Assembly: GCA_009996555.1 (NCBI GenBank) | Contig: JAACZX010000053.1 | Location: 1 to 9,806, forward strand | DNA from: Chitinophagaceae bacterium | GTDB lineage: Bacteria > Bacteroidota > Bacteroidia > Chitinophagales > Chitinophagaceae | Reading direction: 5' to 3' | Length of the DNA stretch: 9,806 nt | In this document: piece after piece, positions 1-5,396 of the stretch | How positions within the stretch are numbered: position 1 is the first letter of the stretch | How the letters are laid out: each line of letters begins with the position of its first letter | Notes under the pieces: model-generated | What the model saw: the letters and a program-made list of their open reading frames with translations, nothing else | The model's database searches: none | Told to the model about the DNA's origin: nothing | Program-made: the position numbers and the translations under genes

Positions 1-971
1 AAGAAAATACCCACTCCTTTTGAGCGAATGAGTTTGATGACTGTTTCTATCTGCTGCAATAACGCTTCATTGGCTTCCTGGAAAACAAGATGTGCTTCAT
101 CAATAAACAACACCAGCTTGGGTTTATCCATATCGCCTTCTTCAGGCAATGTAGCATACAGCTCGGCCAACAAACTCAGCATGAACGTAGAAAAAAGTTT
201 TGGCCTGTCCTGCAGTTCCAATACACGCAATATGCTGATCATTCCACGCCCATCATCTGCAATACGCATCAGGTCATCTACTTCAAAACTGGGTTCACCA
301 AAAAATGCATCGGCTCCCTGTTGCTGCAGTTCAATTACTTTACGAAGGATGGTGCCGGTTGATGAAGTGGAAATTTTACCGTAATCTTTTTCAATGGTTG
401 ATTTGCCTTCATCACTTATATACTGTATCACCTTAATAAAATCCTTCAGGTCAAGTAACGGCATTTTATTATCATCACAAAACTTAAAGATCATGGCAAC
501 AATCCCTTGCTGCGTATCATTCAGTCCTAATATTTTTGATAACAGAATCGGACCAAACTCACTCACGGTAGCTCTTAACCGCACACCTTTTTTATCATCG
601 CTCAACGTCATTAACTCCACCGGAAATGCAGAAGGCTTGTATTCGCCACCCATTAATTGCAAACGCTCTTCGATCTTTGCATTGCTTGCGCCAGCTTCAG
701 CAATACCGCTCAGGTCGCCTTTAATATCCATCAATACAACAGGCACGCTTGCATCACTTAATCCTTCCGCTATTACCTGTAATGTTTTTGTTTTACCTGT
801 ACCTGTTGCACCTGCAATTAATCCATGACGGTTCATTGTTTTTAACGGCAGTAACACATCAGCAGTTTTTACCACCTGCTTATCAAGCATAGCAGTACCA
901 ATACGAAACGATTCGCCTTTAAATGTATATCCCTGTTGCACTGCGGTAAGAAAGTCCTGTGTATTTGCCAT
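1..971 (-). CDS. HerA-like ATPase, YjgR/DUF853 family (partial, C-terminus off the left edge)
   Basis: The reverse strand reads without a stop from an ATG at 971 to the window edge, giving 323 codons. Visible motifs are a Walker A GATGTGKT at residues 54-61, preceded by NRHGLIAG, and a Walker B LVLFIDEAH at about 286-294. The N-terminus (FLTAVQQGYTFKG) and the segment VVLMDIKGDLSGIAEAG at about 78-94 are typical of the YjgR/DUF853 proteins, cytoplasmic relatives of the HerA/FtsK DNA-pumping ATPases. Family members are about 500 residues, so roughly the last third is missing here. The cellular role of this family is not well established; a DNA-translocase activity is inferred only from the HerA-type core. 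A -7-like box (TAAGTTTG, 1028-1021) lies 49 nt upstream of the ATG and supports this start. The gene is divergent from the lipoprotein gene at 1234. Confidence 0.88.
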   Translation of the reverse strand, partial: MANTQDFLTAVQQGYTFKGESFRIGTAMLDKQVVKTADVLLPLKTMNRHGLIAGATGTGKTKTLQVIAEGLSDASVPVVLMDIKGDLSGIAEAGASNAKIEERLQLMGGEYKPSAFPVELMTLSDDKKGVRLRATVSEFGPILLSKILGLNDTQQGIVAMIFKFCDDNKMPLLDLKDFIKVIQYISDEGKSTIEKDYGKISTSSTGTILRKVIELQQQGADAFFGEPSFEVDDLMRIADDGRGMISILRVLELQDRPKLFSTFMLSLLAELYATLPEEGDMDKPKLVLFIDEAHLVFQEANEALLQQIETVIKLIRSKGVGIF

Positions 972-1020
972 AATAAAAACTTTTCTGAAAGATAAGATTT
1001 TGAATGAGACCTTGGCGTTA

Positions 1021-1053
1021 CAAACTTACCTGTTTGTGGTATTGCAAAACAAA
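1021..1053 (-). promoter_or_regulatory. Predicted promoter of the HerA-like gene
   Basis: On the reverse strand, TTTG (1053-1050) is followed after 21 nt by TAAGTTTG (1028-1021). This matches the Bacteroidota primary-sigma pattern TTTG / TAnnTTTG. The predicted transcript would start near 1015, leaving a leader of about 45 nt. The call rests on motif match and position only. Confidence 0.5.
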
Positions 1054-1103
1054 ACTTCCGTTGATAGTTTTACATGCAACAATTTTCTCAGCAATCGTAA
1101 CGT

Positions 1104-1134
1104 AAACGCTGCATTTTCTATGCGGCGTTTTTTT
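1104..1134 (+). terminator. Terminator-shaped hairpin between divergent genes
   Basis: AAACGCTGCAT (1104-1114) pairs with ATGCGGCGTTT (1120-1130) around the loop TTTCT. This gives 11 bp with one G-T pair. The T run 1128-1134 covers the last arm bases and continues past them, the usual shape of an intrinsic terminator read on the + strand. It lies upstream of the predicted lipoprotein promoter and behind the HerA-like gene, so no recognised + strand gene ends here. A small RNA, a leader attenuator from a more distal promoter, or a transcriptional insulator are possible explanations. Confidence 0.55.
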
Positions 1135-1167
1135 ATACCCTTTTGCGGTATCTACCTGAAAGTGGTA

Positions 1168-1198
1168 TTGTAACAATCATAACAGGAGAATAGCTTTG
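1168..1198 (+). promoter_or_regulatory. Predicted promoter of the lipoprotein gene
   Basis: TTG (1168-1170) is followed after 20 nt by TAGCTTTG (1191-1198), a match to the Bacteroidota TAnnTTTG -7 box. The ATG is at 1234, giving a leader of roughly 30 nt. The region between is A-rich with no clear Shine-Dalgarno sequence, as is common in this phylum. Confidence 0.55.
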
Positions 1199-1233
1199 CC
1201 TCACATTAATCATTCAACCTAAATCAAAAAATC

Positions 1234-1632
1234 ATGAACAAGTTTATTGTTGCAATCATTGCATGTAGTTTCATTTTTATTTCCTGCAAAAAAGAAAGCT
1301 GCCCCGCCCCTGAGTCTCCATCGCTTATTGGATTGTGGCAGGGAAAATATGGCGGAACAACCAGTTACCCCAACTTGGGTTATTCGGCTCTTTTCCGTTC
1401 AAACGGTACTGTACGCATTTTTGATGGAACAGATACTGCCACAGCTACAAAAGCAGAAGGCACTTACACCTTATCCGGTTCTACTGTTACAGCAACCTAT
1501 ACTTACTTAGGCAGCGGACCGCAATACTCCATCTCTGCAACTGTTGATTCTAAATTCAGTTTTCTTGAAGGAACTTACGGAAGCGGAACCAATACCACAA
1601 ACGGTGGCAAGTGGTTTATGGTAAAAAAATAA
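1234..1632 (+). CDS. Small secreted lipoprotein of unknown function
   Basis: The 132-residue product starts with a short lipoprotein signal: MNK, a hydrophobic stretch (residues 4-16), then ISC with the lipidation cysteine at position 18. The residues after the cysteine are KKE, a charged start compatible with membrane anchoring; whether it is exported to the cell surface cannot be told from this. The mature part is rich in Gly, Ser, Thr and aromatic residues. It has alternating segments such as IGLWQGKYGG, GTVRIFD, GTYTLSGSTVTATY and GGKWFMVKK, a pattern that recalls the small lipocalin-like beta-barrel lipoproteins common in Bacteroidota (W-x-G near the N-terminus, then repeated G-T-Y strands). 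I do not recognise a specific family. It appears monocistronic, with its own promoter (1168-1198) and a strong terminator (1658-1690). Confidence 0.8.
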   Translation: MNKFIVAIIACSFIFISCKKESCPAPESPSLIGLWQGKYGGTTSYPNLGYSALFRSNGTVRIFDGTDTATATKAEGTYTLSGSTVTATYTYLGSGPQYSISATVDSKFSFLEGTYGSGTNTTNGGKWFMVKK

Positions 1633-1657
1633 TTTCTGGTTTCTATAGTAGTTATAC

Positions 1658-1690
1658 GGCATCCTGTTTTTACGGGATGCCTTTTTCTTT
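1658..1690 (+). terminator. Intrinsic terminator after the lipoprotein gene
   Basis: GGCATCCTGT (1658-1667) pairs with ACGGGATGCC (1672-1681) around a T4 loop, giving 10 bp including one T-G pair. It is followed by TTTTTCTTTT (1682-1691). It sits 25 nt after the lipoprotein stop codon. The convergent groES-like gene ends at 1690; on that strand the hairpin lacks a U tract, so it may serve that gene only weakly. Confidence 0.85.
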
Positions 1691-2061
1691 TATAACTCCT
1701 CTTCACGCTCCAGCATAAGAATGGCGCTTTGCGGAACAATAAAATATTTTTCACTTTCATAGATCACTTCTGTTGCACCGCTCAGTAAGAAAATGGCCAG
1801 GTCGCCTTCCCTTGCCTGCAGCGGCACATATTTCACCTGCTCATCTTCACTTTTCCATGGTTCATCATCCACCGGCATGGGAATAGCATAACCCGGGCCT
1901 GTTTTTATAACATAACCCTGCTGTACTTTTTCTTTTTCCTGTACGCCGGGCGGCAGGTACAAACCGCTGGCAGTACGTTCGTCTTGTGTTGCCGGCTTTA
2001 TAAGAATACGATCGCCAATTACAATCAACTTTTTAAACCGATTATCGGAAGTAATACGCAT
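1690..2061 (-). CDS. GroES-like (Cpn10) family protein, orphan paralog
   Basis: The product is 123 residues from the ATG at 2061. Residues 13-37 (IVIGDRILIKP...ERTASGLYLPP) match the start of GroES/Cpn10, including the GDR-x-L-x-KP strand and a mobile-loop-like ERTASGLYL, where LYL occupies the place of the GroEL-contacting IVL tripeptide. The later parts GYVIKTGPGYAI (49-60), GDLAIFLLSGATEVIYESEKYFIVPQSAIL also follow the Cpn10 order. It is longer than ordinary GroES (about 95 residues). It carries an extra segment (about 61-82, with DDEPWKSEDEQ) in the roof-loop region, plus an acidic tail EREEEL. No groEL follows, so this is not the standard groESL operon. It is probably a diverged paralog of unknown role; GroEL binding is inference. 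An upstream in-frame TTG at 2082 is rejected as the start because it forms the end of a -7 box (2087-2080). Confidence 0.82.
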   Translation of the reverse strand: MRITSDNRFKKLIVIGDRILIKPATQDERTASGLYLPPGVQEKEKVQQGYVIKTGPGYAIPMPVDDEPWKSEDEQVKYVPLQAREGDLAIFLLSGATEVIYESEKYFIVPQSAILMLEREEEL

Positions 2062-2079
2062 AATTTCCAGTTTGTGCTG

Positions 2080-2087
2080 CAAAAATA
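2080..2087 (-). promoter_or_regulatory. Predicted -7 box of the groES-like gene
   Basis: The reverse strand reads TATTTTTG, a full match to TAnnTTTG, ending 18 nt before the ATG at 2061. No convincing -33 TTTG is seen at the expected distance. The box decides the start codon: the in-frame TTG at 2082-2080 would lie upstream of the transcription start. Confidence 0.45.
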
Positions 2088-2222
2088 CAGGTTGTACTTT
2101 TTAAACTCCGTTCGCCGTATAGATTGGGCAAAGGTTTTTGCAGCACTCTTTAACAAAATATTCAGCAGCGAACCATCCAACTACCAAAAGCTTTAACTTT
2201 ATTTGACAATAAATTTTATACG

Positions 2223-2921
2223 ATGGAAGAAGCAAAATCAAAAGTATTATTGGTTGAAGATGACAGCAGTTTTGGAAATGTGCTCAAGAATTACCTGGAG
2301 TTGAATGATTTTGATGTGGTGCTGGAGCGTGACGGGCGCCTGGGCCTTGCCGCTTTTCAACGGGAAAAATTCGATATCTGCCTGCTGGATGTAATGATGC
2401 CGCATGTAGACGGTTTTACATTGGCGGAAGAGATCAGGGATATTGATCCGGATGTGCCTTTGTTCTTCCTGAGTGCAAAAACAATGAAGGATGATATTTT
2501 AACCGGCTATAAACTGGGTGCTGACGATTACATCACCAAACCGTTCGACAGTGAAGTGTTGCTGATGAAGATCAAAGCCATTTTGAAACGCAACGAAGAA
2601 ACCAAGCATGAAACAGAAAACAAAGAATTTGATCTTGGGGTGTATCATTTCAATCCAAAACTTAGAGAGTTAACGATTGAAGGCAAAACGCATACACTTT
2701 CACCAAAAGAAAGCGAACTACTCCGCATGCTTTGCGAATACAAGAATGATCTGTTACCAAGAGAAACAGCATTAAAACGTATATGGGGCAGCGATACTTA
2801 TTTCAACGGCCGCAGTATGGATGTGTACATTGCCAAATTGCGCAAGTACCTGAAGGACGATCCGAAAGTGGAGATCGTAAACATTCATGGGAATGGCTTC
2901 AGGCTGGTAGTGTCTGAGTAA
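2223..2921 (+). CDS. OmpR/PhoB-type response regulator (RprY-like)
   Basis: This is a 232-residue two-domain regulator, the usual length for the family. The receiver domain covers residues 6-122: acidic pocket E12-D13-D14, phosphoacceptor D56 in CLLDVMMP, switch residue S84 (FFLSAK) and conserved K106 in DDYITKPF. A charged linker (about 123-135) leads to a winged-helix DNA-binding domain (about 136-231), with SPKESELLRML and the recognition-helix stretch GRSMDVYIAKLRKYL (196-210), then IHGNGFRLV. All catalytic residues are present, so it should be phosphorylated by a sensor kinase and bind promoter DNA. The sequence most recalls Bacteroidota RprY. No histidine kinase is encoded in the window, so its partner and regulon are unknown. 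It is divergent from the groES-like gene (161 bp gap) and convergent with engB. Confidence 0.92.
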   Translation: MEEAKSKVLLVEDDSSFGNVLKNYLELNDFDVVLERDGRLGLAAFQREKFDICLLDVMMPHVDGFTLAEEIRDIDPDVPLFFLSAKTMKDDILTGYKLGADDYITKPFDSEVLLMKIKAILKRNEETKHETENKEFDLGVYHFNPKLRELTIEGKTHTLSPKESELLRMLCEYKNDLLPRETALKRIWGSDTYFNGRSMDVYIAKLRKYLKDDPKVEIVNIHGNGFRLVVSE

Positions 2922-2931
2922 GTGAAATTTA

Positions 2932-2995
2932 AAATGAAAAATATAGAATGAGAAATGAAGAAGTGTTTTACTTTTTTATTTCTCATTTTTCATTT
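2932..2995. repeat. A+T-rich long hairpin in the convergent gap (element A)
   Basis: AAATGAAAAAT (2932-2942) pairs perfectly with 2985-2995, and GAGAAAT (2950-2956) with 2978-2984, leaving a 7-nt bulge (2943-2949). Inside this, 2957-2965 can pair with 2969-2977, with three G-T pairs, around a TTT loop. The whole is a nearly continuous 27-pair stem filling most of the 82-bp gap between the response regulator and engB. It is very A+T-rich and lacks a GC-rich stem plus U tract, so it is not a classic terminator. It could still end transcription from both sides. Confidence 0.7.
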
Positions 2996-3003
2996 GGTGT
3001 TTC

Positions 3004-3648
3004 TCATTCTTCCGGCTTGGGGTTGTAATACTCTTTATTGCACTGTTCAATAAAGCTGAGTATCTCTTTTCGTCCACGGTATTTTACAGCCGAGCTTACA
3101 AAACTCTGTGGCAGAAATTGCCAGGTTTGTCCCAATGCAGTTAAAAATGTTTTTACCATAGCTGCCACTTCTTTTTGTGTGCTTTTATCTGCTTTTGTAA
3201 ACACAATGGTAAAGGGTATTTCCCACTCGCCCAGTTGATTGATAAATTCAAGATCGATTTCCTGTGGTTTATGCCTGCTATCAATCAACACAAATAAATT
3301 CACCAGGTTTTCACGCTTGCGGATATAATTCTCGATCATTTTGATCCATTGCTTCCGCTTGCCCTGCGCAACCTTTGCATAACCATAACCCGGCAAATCG
3401 ACCAGGTACCAACCGGTTTTTTTGTTGGTCTTCTCGTTCAGGCTTTCAATTACAAAATGATTGATCATTTGTGTTTTACCCGGCGAAGCACTGGTTTTTG
3501 CCAGTTTCTGGTTATTGCAGATCATGTTAATGAGCGATGATTTGCCCACATTACTGCGGCCAATAAATGCATATTCGGCTTTATCGGGTTTAGGGCACTG
3601 CTCAACTGATGGGCTGCTGACGAGGTATGTTGCTGAATGAATGTTCAC
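3004..3648 (-). CDS. engB: Ribosome-biogenesis GTP-binding protein EngB/YsxC
   Basis: This is a GTPase of the TrmE-Era-EngA-YsxC group, needed for late 50S subunit assembly; it acts in the cytoplasm on pre-ribosomes. Numbered from the TTG at 3657, the motifs are G1 GRSNVGKS (33-40), G2 around PGKTQ (59-63), G3 DLPGYGYAKV (87-96), G4 TKAD (154-157) and G5 SSA (188-190). CPKPDKAEYAFIG before G1 is characteristic of this family. The length of 214-217 residues is typical. I favour the GTG at 3648, giving MNIHSATYLVSSP, which lines up with the usual family N-terminus; the TTG at 3657 sits inside a possible -7 box (3661-3655). There is no upstream in-frame ATG before a stop. It is convergent with the response regulator and divergent from ubiE. 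Confidence 0.95.
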   Translation of the reverse strand: MNIHSATYLVSSPSVEQCPKPDKAEYAFIGRSNVGKSSLINMICNNQKLAKTSASPGKTQMINHFVIESLNEKTNKKTGWYLVDLPGYGYAKVAQGKRKQWIKMIENYIRKRENLVNLFVLIDSRHKPQEIDLEFINQLGEWEIPFTIVFTKADKSTQKEVAAMVKTFLTALGQTWQFLPQSFVSSAVKYRGRKEILSFIEQCNKEYYNPKPEE

Positions 3649-3654
3649 GGGCTG

Positions 3655-3661
3655 CAAGATA
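3655..3661 (-). promoter_or_regulatory. Possible degenerate -7 box of engB
   Basis: The reverse strand reads TATCTTG, one T short of TAnnTTTG, 6 nt before the GTG at 3648. It mirrors the TATCTTTG box before ubiE on the other strand. There is no clear -33 box. If real, the engB mRNA has almost no leader. Confidence 0.25.
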
Positions 3662-3666
3662 GTTTT

Positions 3667-3800
3667 AAATGGTTAAAGGTTAAGAGTTGAAGGTTATGTG
3701 TACCGGTGCTGCATTTCCCCGTTAAACAATCGGAAAAAGATTTGAAGCGAAATACAGGTATTTTCTACACTTAACCCGTAACATTTAACCCTTAACTTTT
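3667..3800. repeat. Heptamer-array inverted repeat in the divergent gap (element B)
   Basis: The left arm 3667-3702 and the reverse complement of the right arm 3766-3800 match at 27 of 35 aligned positions with a single 1-nt gap. Each arm is itself a degenerate 7-bp tandem array. On the left: ATGGTTA, AAGGTTA, AGAGTTG, AAGGTTA (3669-3696). The right arm, read on the reverse strand, gives AAAGTTA, AGGGTTA, AATGTTA, CGGGTTA. The 63-bp spacer (3703-3765) has no ORF and no recognised motif. The right arm reaches into the expected -33 region of ubiE. There is no transposase and no evident target duplication. Confidence 0.75.
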
Positions 3801-3815
3801 CCATGCATATCTTTG
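3784..3815 (+). promoter_or_regulatory. Predicted promoter of ubiE-porT
   Basis: TATCTTTG (3808-3815) fully matches the TAnnTTTG -7 box. A weak -33 candidate, TTTA (3784-3787), lies 20 nt upstream and falls within the right arm of the heptamer repeat. The box ends 6 nt before the ATG at 3822, so the transcript should begin at or within a few bases of the start codon. Confidence 0.5.
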
Positions 3816-3821
3816 CCCACC

Positions 3822-4568
3822 ATGAGCGAACAATACGCACACGACAATGTAGTACCCGACAAAGCATCGGAACAAAGCAAGAAAAAGCAGGTGGCAGAGA
3901 TGTTCGATGACATTGCCCCCCGATACGATTTTCTCAACCGTTTTCTTTCTGCAGGCATTGATGTAAGCTGGCGAAGAAAGGCCCTTGCCAAACTGGAAGC
4001 ATTAAAACCACAACTGATGCTGGATGTGGCTACCGGCACAGGCGATGTGGCGATTATGGCGGCCCGTCAGTTGCAACTGCAAAAGATCATTGGCATCGAC
4101 ATCAGCGAAAAAATGCTGGAAGGTGGGCGTGAAAAAGTGAAAACCAAAGGTTTAGAACAGATCATTGAGCTGAAAAGCGGTGACAGCGAAACAATAAACT
4201 TTCCTGATAACACGTTTGATGCAGTAACTGTAGCGTTTGGGGTACGTAATTTCGAAAACCTTGAAAAAGGGATCAGTGAAATTTACCGTGTGTTGAAACC
4301 GGGTGGCCGGTTGGTGGTACTGGAGTTTTCAAAACCAAAACTACCGGGTGTAACACAGGCTTATCAACTTTATATGAGCATTGTGGCTCCGCAGGTAGCA
4401 GGCGCTTTCAGTAAAAACAAAAAAGCCTATCAATATCTGAACAAAAGCATCAATGCATTTCCTGAAGGAAAGAATTTTGTGGCTGTTCTGAATAAAACCG
4501 GATTTATAAACACTTCATGCAAACCTCTTACGCTCGGCATATGTACAATTTACTGCGGCGACAAATAA
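3822..4568 (+). CDS. ubiE: Demethylmenaquinone methyltransferase (UbiE/MenG)
   Basis: This is a 248-residue SAM-dependent C-methyltransferase that converts demethylmenaquinone to menaquinone, the last step of menaquinone synthesis; Bacteroidota use menaquinone. The UbiE signature YDFLNRFLSAGIDVSWRR is at 35-52. The SAM-binding motif I is LDVATGTGD (67-75), with acidic motif GIDIS (91-95). The second UbiE signature RVLKPGGRLVVLEFSKP is at 156-172, and the C-terminus ends TLGICTIYCGDK, close to the usual family ending. The length is normal. The TTG at 3813 is in frame but lies inside the -7 box, so the ATG at 3822 is chosen. The 3' end overlaps porT by 28 nt (or 52 nt with the longer porT start), indicating translational coupling. 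Confidence 0.96.
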   Translation: MSEQYAHDNVVPDKASEQSKKKQVAEMFDDIAPRYDFLNRFLSAGIDVSWRRKALAKLEALKPQLMLDVATGTGDVAIMAARQLQLQKIIGIDISEKMLEGGREKVKTKGLEQIIELKSGDSETINFPDNTFDAVTVAFGVRNFENLEKGISEIYRVLKPGGRLVVLEFSKPKLPGVTQAYQLYMSIVAPQVAGAFSKNKKAYQYLNKSINAFPEGKNFVAVLNKTGFINTSCKPLTLGICTIYCGDK

Positions 4569-5260
4569 CCGTTACCCTTTTCCTGTTTGGTATTGCCATT
4601 ACATCCTTTGCTCAACAACGTGAAATAAACCTGCCCAACCACGAGCAGAAGCCTTATTATTTTGGTATTACGCTGAGTGGTAACAGCGCTTATTTTCAGA
4701 TGAATCATCATTCAAAATTTTTGCAGGATGATAGTGTGGCAACAGTAGGCTCAACAAGTGGTGCCGGGTTTGGCCTGGGTTTGCTGGGTACATTACGATT
4801 GGTGGATCATTTGGAAGCAAGGGTAAACCCCCAACTTATTTTCGCAACACGTGGTATCAACTATTATCTCAATTACCCATTGACCGGTGAAAAAAACTGG
4901 CAGCAAAAAACGGTAGAAAGTATTTACATCAGTTTGCCCTTGCAATTAAAATTCAGCAGTGACCGTATTGATAATTTCCGTGTGTATTTACTGGGTGGTG
5001 GTAAATTTGATTATGACCTTGCCAGCAACAGCCAGGCACGCCGTGCGGAAGATCTGATTAAACTCAATAAATCTGCATTGGGTTATGAATTAGGATTAGG
5101 TTTCCACTTCTACTTTCCTACATTCATTATGAGCCCGGAGATAAAATTCAGCAACAGTTTTCAGAGTGTGCATGCAAGAGATCAATACCTTATTTACTCA
5201 AACGTGATTGATAAAATGCAGGCAAGAATGCTTGTGTTTAGTATCCATTTGGAGGGATAA
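4541..5260 (+). CDS. porT: PorT-like type IX secretion outer-membrane protein
   Basis: The product is 239 residues from the ATG at 4541. A signal peptide is clear: MYNLLRRQ, then hydrophobic ITVTLFLFGIAITSFA, with likely cleavage before QQREINL at about residue 24. The mature part shows alternating beta-strand segments with aromatic ends (YYFGITLSGNSAYF, GFGLGLLGTLRLVDHLEARVNP, SIYISLPLQLKFSS, FRVYLLGGGKFDYDL, LGLGFHFYFPTFIMSPEIKFS). This is the pattern of a PorT/SprT outer-membrane beta-barrel, a component of the type IX secretion system that exports C-terminally tagged proteins and supports gliding in some species. Its position right after ubiE agrees with the ubiE-porT order I recall from other Bacteroidota. 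An in-frame ATG at 4517 would add eight residues before the signal; the shorter start gives a standard signal peptide. A general outer-membrane barrel protein is the alternative. Confidence 0.8.
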   Translation: MYNLLRRQITVTLFLFGIAITSFAQQREINLPNHEQKPYYFGITLSGNSAYFQMNHHSKFLQDDSVATVGSTSGAGFGLGLLGTLRLVDHLEARVNPQLIFATRGINYYLNYPLTGEKNWQQKTVESIYISLPLQLKFSSDRIDNFRVYLLGGGKFDYDLASNSQARRAEDLIKLNKSALGYELGLGFHFYFPTFIMSPEIKFSNSFQSVHARDQYLIYSNVIDKMQARMLVFSIHLEG

Positions 5261-5270
5261 TACAATAGAA

Positions 5271-5396
5271 ACACGGATGACGCTGATTTAAGCTGATAGG
5301 TGCAGATGATTTCAAACTGATTGAAGTTCTCTTTTTTCTGTAGGCATTTACGCAATAACTAATCCGTGTTTATCCGTTTCATCTGTGTCATCAGCG
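5271..5396. repeat. Degenerate ACACGGAT-type inverted repeat in the convergent gap (element C)
   Basis: The left side (5271-5310) is built from units of about 10 nt sharing GAT: ACACGGATGA, CGCTGATTTA, AGCTGATAGG, TGCAGATGAT. The right side (5360-5399), read on the reverse strand, has the same words: CGCTGATGA, CACAGATGAA, ACGGATAA, ACACGGATTA. Complementary pairs include ACACGGAT (5271-5278) with 5362-5369. An alternative nested set pairs CGCTGAT (5281-5287) with 5390-5396 and CAGATGA (5303-5309) with 5379-5385. Between them is a small hairpin, TTCAA/TTGAA (5311-5325), followed by a T-rich run (5329-5337). It fills the gap between porT and the RemB-like gene, and may act as a two-way transcription end. 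Confidence 0.65.

Noticed and set aside
394..828. 144-codon + strand ORF, and the similar 28-384 ORF
   Set aside because: Both are antisense shadows of the HerA-like ATPase, whose frame is open on the other strand with intact Walker motifs.
1984..2196. 70-codon + strand ORF across the start of the groES-like gene and the gap before the response regulator
   Set aside because: It is antisense to the N-terminus of the groES-like gene and crosses its promoter; its composition is unremarkable and it has no recognisable motif.
2194..2205. TAACTTTA or TTTATTTG as a -7 box for the response regulator
   Set aside because: Both deviate from consensus and neither has a -33 partner at the right distance.
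3667..3800. Insertion sequence or MITE with a transposase origin
   Set aside because: There are terminal inverted arms but no target-site duplication could be found, no transposase is present and the arms are degenerate; only 'repeat' is supportable.
3669..3800. CRISPR array based on the repeated heptamers
   Set aside because: Units are 7 bp, contiguous and degenerate, without unique spacers or cas genes.
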